Below the pieces are notes generated by a model that worked only from the letters and a program-made list of their open reading frames with translations, was not told the DNA's origin and ran no database searches. From assembly GCF_000718095.1 (NCBI RefSeq), contig NZ_JOEI01000002.1:372001-436000 (forward strand): 64,000 bases of DNA. The letters run 5' to 3'. Within the stretch, counting starts at the first letter, position 1, and each line of letters starts with the position of its first letter. Shown piece by piece: positions 9,755 to 17,751 of this stretch. This stretch comes from Streptomyces scopuliridis RB72. Lineage in GTDB: Bacteria; Actinomycetota; Actinomycetes; Streptomycetales; Streptomycetaceae. The translations under genes were made by a program, and so were the position numbers.

Positions 9755-9795
9755 GAGCCGTGGATCTGCTCTGAGGCCCCTGGGTCAGCTCTGAG
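9741..9795 (+). repeat. Three 15-bp units at a 20-bp period across the helicase stop codon
   Basis: Units at 9741-9755, 9761-9775 and 9781-9795 read tgggtcagctctgag, tggatctgctctgag and tgggtcagctctgag. The first contains the helicase stop codon, and the others repeat that tail in the spacer before tesB. It looks like local slippage duplication of the gene end rather than a regulatory array. Confidence 0.7.
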
Positions 9796-9834
9796 ATTCG
9801 TACCATCGCACCGAGAACGGGAGAACACCGCGCC

Positions 9835-10713
9835 ATGACAAACCCCGCCGAGAGACTGGTCGATCTGCTCGACCTGGAGCGGATCGAGGTCGACATCTTC
9901 CGCGGGCGCAGCCCCCAGGAGTCCCTGCAACGCGTCTTCGGCGGGCAGGTGGCGGGCCAGGCGCTGGTCGCGGCCGGCCGCACCACGGACGGTGACCGCC
10001 CGGTCAACTCGCTGCACGCGTACTTCCTGCGGCCCGGCCGCCCGGGTGTCCCGATCGTCTATCAGGTCGAACGGGTCAGGGACGGCCGGTCGTTCACCAC
10101 ACGCCGGGTCACCGCCGTCCAGCAGGGCCGCACGATCTTCAATCTGACGGCCTCGTTCCACCACCCCGAGGAGGGCGGCTTCGAGCACCAGCTGCCGCCC
10201 CGGCTGGACTTCCCGGACCCCGAGTCGCTCCCCACGGTCTCGGAGGAGGTACGCGAGCATCTGGGCCAACTCCCGGAACCGCTGGAGAGGATGGCCCGGC
10301 GCCAGCCTTTCGATATCCGGTATGTGGAGCGGCTGCGCTGGACGCGCGAGGAAATCAAGGACGCGGACGCGCGCAGCGCGGTCTGGATGCGCGCGGTGGG
10401 CCCGCTGGGCGACGATCCGCTGGTGCACACCTGCGCGCTGACGTACGCGAGCGATATGACGCTGCTGGACGCGGTACGCATCCCGGTGGAGCCGCTGTGG
10501 GGCCCGCGCGGCTTTGACATGGCGTCACTGGACCACGCGATGTGGTTCCACCGTCCGTTCCGCGCGGACGAGTGGTTCCTGTACGACCAGGAGTCGCCGA
10601 TCGCGACGGGCGGCCGGGGGCTGGCCCGCGGCCGTATCTACGACCGTGAGGGCCGGCTGCTGGTGTCGGTGGTGCAGGAGGGGCTGTTCCGCCGCCACGA
10701 CGGGCAGGGATAG
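9835..10713 (+). CDS. tesB: Acyl-CoA thioesterase II (TesB family)
   Basis: 292 residues, the usual TesB length, with two tandem hotdog folds. The N-terminal half carries FRGRSPQESLQRVFGGQVAG and LHAYFLRPGRPGVPIVYQV. The C-terminal half carries CALTYASDMTLLDAVR, LDHAMWFHRPFRADEWFLYD and VVQEGLFR. The Asp in SDMTLLD, a Ser/Thr in the second hotdog and the Gln of VQEG correspond to the E. coli TesB catalytic triad. The enzyme hydrolyses medium- and long-chain acyl-CoA to free acid and CoA in the cytoplasm. The ATG at 9835 follows a purine-rich run (CGAGAACGGGAGAAC). Confidence 0.92.
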   Translation: MTNPAERLVDLLDLERIEVDIFRGRSPQESLQRVFGGQVAGQALVAAGRTTDGDRPVNSLHAYFLRPGRPGVPIVYQVERVRDGRSFTTRRVTAVQQGRTIFNLTASFHHPEEGGFEHQLPPRLDFPDPESLPTVSEEVREHLGQLPEPLERMARRQPFDIRYVERLRWTREEIKDADARSAVWMRAVGPLGDDPLVHTCALTYASDMTLLDAVRIPVEPLWGPRGFDMASLDHAMWFHRPFRADEWFLYDQESPIATGGRGLARGRIYDREGRLLVSVVQEGLFRRHDGQG

Positions 10714-10728
10714 CGGGCGCCACCCGGC

Positions 10729-10962
10729 TCAGATCCCCGGGAGCGGGTCCTGATCGGCCTCGCGTCGCCGGGTCCTGATGTCCAGTGCGGGCGGATGGAG
10801 TTTGGCGTCACAGGCGGGGCCGAGGCCGGTACGGCGCGAGGCCGTACCGGTGAGCGGCCTGCCGCACATCCCGCACCTGACCAGCCGCCGCGTGGGGTCG
10901 TCCGGTTCCGTGCCGGGCAGCCGGCCGTCGGGGAGTTCTGAGGGGCGCTGTGATTCCTGCAC
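10729..10962 (-). CDS. Small DUF6011-type zinc-ribbon-like protein
   Basis: 77 residues from a GTG at 10962; an upstream extension would run antisense through the peroxidase gene. The core reads RCGMCGRPLTGTASR then GLGPACDAKL: a CxxC pair and a third Cys, with the GLGP-x-C spacing of small DUF6011 proteins that are frequent in actinobacteria and their phages. It probably binds a metal; no function is known. The rest is a charged, disordered tail. The start is uncertain because no clear ribosome site precedes it. Confidence 0.6.
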   Translation of the reverse strand: MQESQRPSELPDGRLPGTEPDDPTRRLVRCGMCGRPLTGTASRRTGLGPACDAKLHPPALDIRTRRREADQDPLPGI

Positions 10963-11049
10963 GGTCCCAGCTGTACCAGCCCTGCCCGCTGGGATGGTCA
11001 TCCGCGGGTCCACAATGAGCTGAGAACGCCGGATACCGAGGAGATCTTG

Positions 11050-11538
11050 ATGACTCTGTACGACATTCCGCTGAACACCCTGACCGGTGAGCCCACCTCC
11101 CTGGCCGCGTACGAGGGCAAGGCCGTGCTGCTGGTGAACGTCGCCTCCAAGTGCGGTCTCACCCCGCAGTACGCGGGCCTGGAGCGGCTCCAGCAGCAGT
11201 ACGGCGACCGGGGCTTCACGGTCCTCGGCGTCCCCTGCAACCAGTTCGCGGGCCAGGAGCCCGGCACCGCGGAGGAGATCGGTACGTTCTGCTCGGCGAC
11301 GTACGGGGTCACGTTCCCGCTGCTGGAGAAGACGGATGTGAACGGGGAGACCCGGCACCCGCTGTACACGGAGCTGACGAAGACGACCGACTCCGAGGGC
11401 GAGGCCGGCGATGTGCAGTGGAACTTCGAGAAGTTCCTGATCTCCCCGAAGGGCGAGGTCGTCAGCCGTATCCGGCCGCGTACGGAGCCGGAGGCGCCGG
11501 AGGTCGTCGCGGCGATCGAGGCGCAGCTGCCGGCCTGA
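11050..11538 (+). CDS. Glutathione peroxidase family thiol peroxidase
   Basis: 162 residues. The ATG at 11050 sits 6 bp after GAGGAG; an in-frame TTG directly before it is ignored. The Gpx signature is clear: NVASKCGLTPQY with the peroxidatic Cys, CNQFAGQEPGT with the catalytic Gln, and VQWNFEKFLI with the catalytic Trp and Asn. Cys replaces selenocysteine. Such bacterial enzymes reduce hydrogen and lipid peroxides, usually with thioredoxin or mycothiol-type donors since Streptomyces lacks glutathione. It is a single-gene unit, closed by a hairpin at 11549. Confidence 0.93.
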   Translation: MTLYDIPLNTLTGEPTSLAAYEGKAVLLVNVASKCGLTPQYAGLERLQQQYGDRGFTVLGVPCNQFAGQEPGTAEEIGTFCSATYGVTFPLLEKTDVNGETRHPLYTELTKTTDSEGEAGDVQWNFEKFLISPKGEVVSRIRPRTEPEAPEVVAAIEAQLPA

Positions 11539-11548
11539 GCCGTCGCGG

Positions 11549-11586
11549 CCGGGCGGGCCCGCCCGACGAAGGGCGGGCCCGCCCGG
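11549..11586. terminator. Bidirectional hairpin between convergent genes
   Basis: A perfect 16-bp G+C stem (11549-11564 with 11571-11586) with a gacgaa loop lies between the peroxidase stop (11538) and the stop of the leftward acyl-CoA dehydrogenase (11599). Confidence 0.78.
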
Positions 11587-11598
11587 CGGTGCGTGGAA

Positions 11599-12828
11599 TC
11601 AGCGGATCGGCACCCCCGACAGCGTGCGGGCGATCACCAGGCGCTGGATCTCGCTCGTCCCTTCGAAGATCGTGTAGATCGCGGCGTCCCGGTGCATCCG
11701 CTCCACCGGGTACTCGCGGGTGAAGCCGTTGCCGCCGAGGATCTGTACGGCCTGCGCGGTGACCTGCTTCGCCGTCTCGCTCGCGTACAGCTTGGACATG
11801 GAGCCCTCGGCCGAGGTGAACGGCTTGCCCGTGGTCGCCATCCAGGAGGCCCGCCACACCAGCAGCCGGGAGGCGTCGATCCGGGTGCGCATATCGGCCA
11901 ACTGGAAGGCTATGCCCTGGTTGTCGATGATCGGGCGGCCGAACTGGCTGCGGGTCTTCGCGTAGTCGAGGGCCACCTCGTACGCCGCGCGCGCGGTGCC
12001 CACCGCCATCGCGCCGACCGCCGGGCGGGAGGCCTCGAAGGTGGCCATGGCCGCGTTCTTCACCCGCTCGCCGCCCGGTGCCTCGGCCCGCTCCCGGGCC
12101 CGCGCCAGCCGTTCGTCGAGCTTCTCCTTGCCGCCGAGCAGGCAGTGGCCCGGGATCCTGACGTCCTCCAGGACCACCTCTGCGGTGTGGGAGGCGCGGA
12201 TGCCGTGCTTCTTGAACTTCTGGCCCTGGGAGAGGCCGGGGGTGCCCGGCGGGACGATGAAGGAGGCGTGGCCCTTGGAGCCCAGCTCGCCGTCGACGAC
12301 GGCGACCACCACATGGACGTTGGCGATCCCGCCGTTGGTCGCCCAGGTCTTGGTGCCGTTGAGCACCCACTCGTCCTTCGCCCCGTCGTACACCGCGCGG
12401 GTGCGCATCGCGCCCACGTCGGAGCCCGCGTCGGGTTCGGAGGAGCAGAAGGCGGCGACCTTCACCTCGTCCGCGTCGCCGTACATCTGCGGAATCCAGG
12501 TGCCGATCTGCTCCTCGGTACCGTTCGCGAGGACGCCGACGGCCGCCAGGCCCGTACCGACGATCGACAGGGCGATGCCCGCGTCACCCCAGAACAGCTC
12601 CTCCATCGCCATCGGGATACCGAGGCCCGTGGGGTCGAAGAACTGCTGGGCGTAGAAGTCCAGGGAGTAGATGCCGACCTTGGCGGCCTCCTGGATGACC
12701 GGCCAAGGTGTCTCCTCACGCTCGTCCCACTCCGCGGCGGCCGGGCGGATGACATCCGCGGCGAAGCCGTGGAGCCAGTCGCGTATCTGCTTCTGGTCGT
12801 CATTGAGATCGAGCGTGAACTCGGCCAT
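11599..12828 (-). CDS. Acyl-CoA dehydrogenase
   Basis: 409 residues. The ATG at 12828 is chosen over one 39 bp upstream because GGAGGGGAC lies directly before it. The three ACAD domains are present: N-terminal helices (FTLDLNDDQKQIRDWLHGF), a beta domain with AAFCSSEPDAGSDVGAM and WVLNGTKTWATNGG (FAD and substrate loop), and C-terminal helices with RSQFGRPIIDNQGIAFQLAD. The catalytic base is the Glu in IYTIFEGTSEIQRLVIAR. It oxidises acyl-CoA to trans-2-enoyl-CoA, passing electrons to ETF. It is divergent from a TetR gene across a two-site operator, so it is probably repressed by that TetR. Chain-length preference cannot be read. Confidence 0.92.
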   Translation of the reverse strand: MAEFTLDLNDDQKQIRDWLHGFAADVIRPAAAEWDEREETPWPVIQEAAKVGIYSLDFYAQQFFDPTGLGIPMAMEELFWGDAGIALSIVGTGLAAVGVLANGTEEQIGTWIPQMYGDADEVKVAAFCSSEPDAGSDVGAMRTRAVYDGAKDEWVLNGTKTWATNGGIANVHVVVAVVDGELGSKGHASFIVPPGTPGLSQGQKFKKHGIRASHTAEVVLEDVRIPGHCLLGGKEKLDERLARARERAEAPGGERVKNAAMATFEASRPAVGAMAVGTARAAYEVALDYAKTRSQFGRPIIDNQGIAFQLADMRTRIDASRLLVWRASWMATTGKPFTSAEGSMSKLYASETAKQVTAQAVQILGGNGFTREYPVERMHRDAAIYTIFEGTSEIQRLVIARTLSGVPIR

Positions 12829-12864
12829 GTCCCCTCCAGCACTGCGCGACTGTTGAACCGTCGC

Positions 12865-12905
12865 CATTGTTACCTACGGTAACCCTAGACTGTTACCCGT
12901 AAGTA
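12865..12905. promoter_or_regulatory. TetR-type double operator between divergent genes
   Basis: A perfect inverted repeat gttacc-tac-ggtaac lies at 12869-12883. A second, weaker copy (gttac-cc-gtaag) lies at 12892-12903, its first base 23 bp after that of the first copy. Both fall between the acyl-CoA dehydrogenase start (12828) and the TetR start (13004). Two adjacent half-overlapping palindromes suggest two TetR dimers. The regulator assignment is inferred from position. Confidence 0.6.
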
Positions 12906-13003
12906 GGAAATGTCAACGGGCCATGGCCTGATCAGCGTCGATGGCGGGCAGGGTGTTACGTTGCCGGGGCGTCAGGCAATCGCAGGGGCGGGGAGACAGA
13001 CCT

Positions 13004-13648
13004 ATGGAGACCACACAGCAGGCCGAGCAGCAGCGGTCGGCGCGGGCGCGGCGGCGCCAGCTCCTGGAGGCCGCGGACCGCGTGGTGCTCAGGGACGGAC
13101 CCCAAGCATCCATGAACGCCATCGCCGCCGAGGCGGGCATCACCAAACCCATTCTCTACCGTCACTTCGGCGACAAGGGCGGGCTCTACCGCGCGCTCGC
13201 CAAGCGCCACACCGACGCGCTGCTGGACGCGCTGCGGACCGCGCTGGACGCCCCCGCCGAGCGGCGCCGGCGCGTCGAGACCACGCTCGACACGTACCTC
13301 GCCGCGATCGAGGCGCGCCCCCAGGTCTACCGGTTCCTGATGCATCCGGCCGAGGACGCGCAACTGCCCGAGCAGGGCTTCGACGTCGGCCGCCACTCCG
13401 CGCCGCTGCTGCGCCGACTCGGCGAGGAACTCGCCAAGGTCATAGAGGAGCGGGTCGACCTCGGCCCCGACAGCGAGCAGCTCTCCCGGGTCTGGGGCCA
13501 TGGCATCGTCGGCATGATGCACGGCGCGGGTGACTGGTGGCTCGGGGAACGGCCCTGTTCGCGGGAGCAGTTGGTGCGCAGCCTGGCGGATCTGCTGTGG
13601 GGGCGGCTGGCCGATGTGAGCGACCGTGCGGGCGGCCCCGGCTTCTGA
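13004..13648 (+). CDS. TetR family regulator, probably of the divergent acyl-CoA dehydrogenase
   Basis: 214 residues from the ATG at 13004. An HTH of the TetR type covers residues about 17-62: RRRQLLEAADRVVLRDG, then ASMNAIAAEAGITKPILYRH and FGDKGGLYRALAKRH. The C-terminal ligand and dimer domain (about 70-200) is not assignable to a ligand class. The divergent position next to an acyl-CoA dehydrogenase, with a palindrome between, suggests a repressor released by acyl-CoA like other actinobacterial fatty-acid TetRs. No GGAGG is evident, only weak purine runs (GGGGCGGGGAGA). Confidence 0.85.
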   Translation: METTQQAEQQRSARARRRQLLEAADRVVLRDGPQASMNAIAAEAGITKPILYRHFGDKGGLYRALAKRHTDALLDALRTALDAPAERRRRVETTLDTYLAAIEARPQVYRFLMHPAEDAQLPEQGFDVGRHSAPLLRRLGEELAKVIEERVDLGPDSEQLSRVWGHGIVGMMHGAGDWWLGERPCSREQLVRSLADLLWGRLADVSDRAGGPGF

Positions 13649-13701
13649 GGGGCCGCGGGAGCGCGCCGCGAGCCACGTAAGCGCCACGCGTGCGCCGGGC
13701 G

Positions 13702-14247
13702 CTACGAGCCGGTGGCCCAGGGCGCCTTGCGCGCGGCCCGCAGCGCCCTGGCACGCCGCCATCCGGAGAGCCGGTCGGGATAGACCAGCCCCTCCAGATG
13801 GTCGCTCTCGTGCTGGAGACAGCGCGCGAAGAACCCCGACCCCTCGATCCGCGCCGGCGCGCCGTCCTGTGTGACGCCCTCCGCCACGGCGTGGTCGTAC
13901 CGCTCCATGCCGGCCTCAAGGCCGGGCAGCGAGAGACAGCCCTCGGGGCCGCGCAGCACGATCCCGTCCGCCTCGGTCAGCCGCGGATTGACGAGGTGTC
14001 CGAGATGGCGGATGTCCTCGTCGTCCGGGCAGTCGAAGACGAACACCCGGAGCGGTACGCCGATCTGGTTGGCGGCGAGCCCGACCCCCCGGGCGGCGTA
14101 CATCGTCGCGAAGAGATCCTCGATCAGTTCCGCGAGCGCGGGACCGAAGTCGGTGACGGGTTCGCAGGGGGTGTGCAGCACGGGATCACCGAGCATTCGC
14201 ATGGCTCGTACTCGCCCGGTGCTGCCGGGGATCGGACGGTTTCGCAT
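13702..14247 (-). CDS. def: Peptide deformylase
   Basis: 181 residues with all three PDF motifs: GVGLAANQIGV (motif 1), GPEGCLSLPGLE (motif 2, with the metal-binding Cys) and QHESDHLEGLVYPDR (motif 3, HExDH with two metal His and the catalytic Glu). It removes the N-formyl group from new proteins at the ribosome using Fe2+ or Zn2+. No clear ribosome site is seen; ATGs at 14247, 14202 and 14196 are possible. The first is used because the N-terminal stretch before MRMLGDPVLHTPC is common in family members. It is divergent from murT. Confidence 0.93.
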   Translation of the reverse strand: MRNRPIPGSTGRVRAMRMLGDPVLHTPCEPVTDFGPALAELIEDLFATMYAARGVGLAANQIGVPLRVFVFDCPDDEDIRHLGHLVNPRLTEADGIVLRGPEGCLSLPGLEAGMERYDHAVAEGVTQDGAPARIEGSGFFARCLQHESDHLEGLVYPDRLSGWRRARALRAARKAPWATGS

Positions 14248-14362
14248 GACGGTCAGGGTACGGTCCGTGGTAACCCCCGCCTTCTGCCCGGTGCCGCGGT
14301 TCGGGCCCCTGGCCGGATCTCGATAGGCTGACCCACGGACCGACGCAAGGAGGATCAAGGCG

Positions 14363-15601
14363 ATGTCAGGCAACACGGACCCGCTGACGCCGCGGGCCAA
14401 GCTGGCCGTGACGGCGGGCAAGGCCGCGGCGGCGGTGTCGCGCGCCGCCGGCCGCGGCAGCGGATCGGTGATCGGCGGGAAGGTCGCGCTCAGACTCGAC
14501 CCCGATCTGCTGGGACGGCTGGCGCAGCATCTCGACGTCATCCTCGTGTCGGCGACCAACGGCAAGACCACCACGACGCGGCTGATCGCCGAGGCGCTGC
14601 GGGCCGCGGGGCCCGTCGTCTCCAACGCGCTCGGCGCCAATATGCCGGCCGGTATCACCTCGGCCCTCGCGGGTGGTTCGGACGCCAAGTACGGCGTGAT
14701 CGAGGTCGACGAGAAGTATCTCGCCGGGGTGGCACGGGACACGACGCCCAAGGCGATCGCCCTGCTCAATCTCTCCCGCGACCAGCTCGACCGCGCCGCG
14801 GAGACCCGGATGCTCGCCGAGAAGTGGCGCGAGGGCCTGGCCGGTACGAAGGCCGTCGTCATCGCCAACGCCGACGACCCGCTGATCGTCTGGGCCGCCT
14901 CTTCCTCACCCAATGTGGTCTGGGTCGCGGCGGGACAGGAGTGGAAGGACGACGCCTGGTCCTGCCCCGCCTGCGGCGGTGTGATGCAGCGCCCCGGCGA
15001 CGACTGGTACTGCGGTGAGTGCGGATTCCGCAGACCGCCGCCGAGCTGGGCGCTGCACGGCGACCATGTCCTCGACCCGCACGGCTCGGCCTGGCCGATC
15101 CACCTCCAGCTGCCCGGCCGCGCGAACAAGGCGAACGCAGCCACCTCCGCCGCCGTCGCGGCGACCTTCGGGGTGCCGCCGCAGGTGGCGCTGGAGCGGA
15201 TGTACCAGGTGCAGGCCGTGGCAGGCCGGTACGACGTGGTGTCGTTCCTCGGCCGCGATCTGCGGCTGCTGCTCGCGAAGAACCCGGCGGGCTGGCTGGA
15301 GACCTTCTCCCTCATCGATCCGCCGCCGACCCCGGTCATCCTCGCCGTCAACGCCCGTGGCGCGGACGGCACGGACACCTCCTGGCTCTGGGACGTCGAC
15401 TACACCCGGCTGAGGGGCCACCCGATCTTCGTCCTCGGGGACCGGAAGCTGGACCTCGCGGTACGCCTCGAAGTCGCCGGTCTCGACTTCCGGGTCTGTG
15501 AGACCCCGGACGAGGCCGTGCAGATGGCGCCGCCCGGACGGATCGAGGCGATCGCCAACTACACCTCGTTCCAGGACCTGCGCCGCCGCGTGGGCAACTG
15601 A
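14363..15601 (+). CDS. murT: Lipid II isoglutaminyl synthase, glutaminase-coupled ligase subunit MurT
   Basis: 412 residues; the ATG at 14363 follows AAGGAGGATC. A Mur ligase central domain has the P-loop VSATNGKTTTTRLIAEAL (near residue 56) and NLSRDQLDR. A zinc ribbon is inserted in it (CPACGGVMQRPGDDWYCGEC, about 203-222), the hallmark of MurT. A DUF1727 C-terminal domain follows. With GatD it amidates the alpha-carboxyl of D-glutamate in lipid II, using glutamine-derived ammonia and ATP at the inner face of the membrane. This is needed for normal 3-3/4-3 cross-linking. gatD follows after 49 bp, giving a two-gene operon. Confidence 0.94.
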   Translation: MSGNTDPLTPRAKLAVTAGKAAAAVSRAAGRGSGSVIGGKVALRLDPDLLGRLAQHLDVILVSATNGKTTTTRLIAEALRAAGPVVSNALGANMPAGITSALAGGSDAKYGVIEVDEKYLAGVARDTTPKAIALLNLSRDQLDRAAETRMLAEKWREGLAGTKAVVIANADDPLIVWAASSSPNVVWVAAGQEWKDDAWSCPACGGVMQRPGDDWYCGECGFRRPPPSWALHGDHVLDPHGSAWPIHLQLPGRANKANAATSAAVAATFGVPPQVALERMYQVQAVAGRYDVVSFLGRDLRLLLAKNPAGWLETFSLIDPPPTPVILAVNARGADGTDTSWLWDVDYTRLRGHPIFVLGDRKLDLAVRLEVAGLDFRVCETPDEAVQMAPPGRIEAIANYTSFQDLRRRVGN

Positions 15602-15650
15602 CCCGGTGCCGGCAAACCTGACCCCTCGGAACCCTGAAGGACGAGCGAGA

Positions 15651-16379
15651 ATGAGCGACAACAGCCTGCGCCTGGTGTGGATCTACCCCGACCTGCTGAG
15701 CACCTACGGGGACCAGGGCAACGCCCTGGTGGTGGAGCGCCGGGCCCACCAGCGCCGTCTGAACGTCACCCGCGTCGATGTACGCAGCGACCAGCCGGTG
15801 CCGACCTCGGGCGACATCTATCTGATCGGCGGCGGTGAGGACCGGCCGCAGCGGCTGGCCGCGGAGCGGCTGCGCCGCGACGGCGGGCTCAGCCGGGCCG
15901 TCTCGAACGGCGCGATCGTGTTCTCGGTCTGCGCCGGCTACCAGATCCTCGGGCACGAGTTCGTCAACGATCTGGGCGAGCGCGAGGCCGGCCTCGGGCT
16001 GCTCGATGTGGTCTCCACCCGTGGTGAGGGCGAGCGGTGTGTCGGTGACGTACTGGCCGACATCGATCCGCAGCTGAACCTGCCGCAGCTGACGGGGTTC
16101 GAGAACCACCAGGGCATCACGCACCTGGGTCCGACGGCCCGGCCGTTCGCGCGGGTACGGCTCGGCGGCGGCAACGGCACGGGCGACGGCACGGAGGGCG
16201 CGTACAACGGGACCGTCTTCGGTACGTACATGCACGGTCCGGTGATGGCCCGCAATCCGCAGATCGCGGACCTGCTGCTGAAGCTGGCCCTCGATGTGAA
16301 CGCGCTGCCGCCGACCGACGACCGCTGGTACGAGGCGCTGCGCGCCGAGCGGGTCGCCGCGGCGACCCAGCCCGCCTGA
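15651..16379 (+). CDS. gatD: Lipid II isoglutaminyl synthase, glutamine amidotransferase subunit GatD
   Basis: 242 residues. A class I (CobB/CobQ-like) glutamine amidotransferase with the catalytic Cys in IVFSVCAGYQILGHEF (about 88-103) and the His in TYMHGPVMARNPQIAD (about 195-210). The N-terminus LVWIYPDLLSTYGDQGNALV is typical of GatD. It supplies ammonia to MurT for amidation of the peptidoglycan stem peptide. It is transcribed with murT and followed by a perfect 23-bp stem terminator. Confidence 0.94.
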   Translation: MSDNSLRLVWIYPDLLSTYGDQGNALVVERRAHQRRLNVTRVDVRSDQPVPTSGDIYLIGGGEDRPQRLAAERLRRDGGLSRAVSNGAIVFSVCAGYQILGHEFVNDLGEREAGLGLLDVVSTRGEGERCVGDVLADIDPQLNLPQLTGFENHQGITHLGPTARPFARVRLGGGNGTGDGTEGAYNGTVFGTYMHGPVMARNPQIADLLLKLALDVNALPPTDDRWYEALRAERVAAATQPA

Positions 16380-16420
16380 CGGACGCCGCTCCGAGGACTG
16401 AGGCCCCCCGCCCCCGGCCC

Positions 16421-16472
16421 AGGGCCTGTCCGGCGGATCTTCGGGCCCGCGAAGATCCGCCGGACAGGCCCT
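16421..16472. terminator. Long perfect hairpin after murT-gatD; member of a repeated palindrome family
   Basis: A 23-bp perfect stem (16421-16443 with 16450-16472) and 6-base loop, about 40 bp after the gatD stop. One arm (agggcctgtccggcggatct and three more bases) recurs in altered form at 19811-19835, so it may be a dispersed palindromic element recruited as terminator. A shorter ggggcctgtcc occurs at about 16496. Confidence 0.7.
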
Positions 16473-16617
16473 AGCCACCGACGAGGCCGCCGGCGGGGCC
16501 TGTCCAGCAGGCGGACGCCGGGTTTCGGTCCCGCCACCGCCCGCCGGTAGGGTGGCGGCGACCTGGCCGGACGATGGGGTCCGGCCGTCGGCCCACGAAG
16601 CGAAGGTATTGCGGGCA

Positions 16618-17643
16618 ATGCGAATTGGTGTGCTCACCTCAGGCGGCGACTGCCCCGGCCTCAACGCCGTGATCAGGTCCGTCGTACACCGCGCCGTCGT
16701 CGACCACGGCGACGAGGTGATCGGGTTCCATGACGGCTGGAAGGGCCTCCTGGAGTGCGACTACCGCAAGCTCGACCTGGACGCCGTCGCCGGCATCCTC
16801 GCCCGCGGCGGCACGATCCTGGGCTCGTCCCGGGTGCAGCCCGCGCATCTGCGGGACGGGGTGGAGCGCGCCCGGGGGCATGTGGCCGACCTGGGTATCG
16901 ACGCGATCATCCCGATCGGCGGCGAGGGCACCCTCAAGGCCGCCCATCTGCTCTCCGAGGCCGGGCTGCCGATCGTCGGCGTACCGAAGACCATCGACAA
17001 CGACATCGCCTCGACCGATGTGACCTTCGGCTTCGACACGGCCGTCGGGGTCGCCACCGAGGCGCTGGACCGGCTGAAGACCACCGCCGAGTCCCACCAG
17101 CGCGTGCTGATCGTCGAGGTCATGGGCCGGCACACCGGCTGGATCGCCCTGCACTCCGGGATGGCCGCGGGCGCCCACGCCATCGTCGTACCCGAGCGGC
17201 CCTTCGACATCGGCGAGTTGACCGAGCTGGTCGGCAAGCGCTTCTCGGCGGGCAAGCGGTTCGCGATCGTGGTGGTCGCGGAGGGCGCGAAGCCGCGCGA
17301 GGGCTCGATGGAGTTCGATGTGGGCGGCAAGGACATCTACGGCCACGAGCGCTTCGCGGGCGTGGCCCGGCAGCTCTCGATCGAACTGGAGGAGCGGCTC
17401 GGCAAGGAGGCCAGGCCGGTGATACTCGGCCATGTCCAGCGCGGTGGCACCCCCACGGCGTACGACCGGGTCCTGGCCACCCGCTTCGGCTGGCACGCCG
17501 TCGAGGCCGCGCACCGCGGCGAGTTCGGGATGCTGACGGCGCTGCGCGGCACGGACATCGTGATGGTGCCGCTGGGCGAGGCCGTCGAGACGCTCAAGAC
17601 GGTGCCCGCCGAGCGGTACGCCGAGGCGGAGTGCGTGCTCTGA
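16618..17643 (+). CDS. pfkA: 6-phosphofructokinase
   Basis: 341 residues from the ATG at 16618, after GCGAAGG. It starts MRIGVLTSGGDCPGLNAVIR (nucleotide-binding loop), then IPIGGEGTLKAAHLL, VPKTIDNDIASTDVTFGF with the catalytic Asp of TIDND, EVMGRHTGWIALHSG and ILGHVQRGGTPTAYDR. It phosphorylates fructose 6-phosphate to fructose 1,6-bisphosphate. GGEGT rather than GGDGS is usual for the actinobacterial ATP-dependent class, although PPi-dependent relatives share much of the motif set. It is monocistronic: a strong hairpin follows. Confidence 0.94.
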   Translation: MRIGVLTSGGDCPGLNAVIRSVVHRAVVDHGDEVIGFHDGWKGLLECDYRKLDLDAVAGILARGGTILGSSRVQPAHLRDGVERARGHVADLGIDAIIPIGGEGTLKAAHLLSEAGLPIVGVPKTIDNDIASTDVTFGFDTAVGVATEALDRLKTTAESHQRVLIVEVMGRHTGWIALHSGMAAGAHAIVVPERPFDIGELTELVGKRFSAGKRFAIVVVAEGAKPREGSMEFDVGGKDIYGHERFAGVARQLSIELEERLGKEARPVILGHVQRGGTPTAYDRVLATRFGWHAVEAAHRGEFGMLTALRGTDIVMVPLGEAVETLKTVPAERYAEAECVL

Positions 17644-17671
17644 ACCGCGAGGAACCGCGGTGATCCACGAG

Positions 17672-17709
17672 GAACCGCCCCCGGTCGCGGCCGCGACCGG
17701 GGGCGGTTC
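17672..17709. terminator. Hairpin terminator after pfkA
   Basis: A perfect 38-bp palindrome (arms 17672-17690 and 17691-17709); the central GCGGCCGC would form the loop. It begins 28 bp after the pfkA stop. Confidence 0.78.
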
Positions 17710-17751
17710 TAGTCTGGTGCGGACAATCGATACGAATCCGGGAGCGGACGG

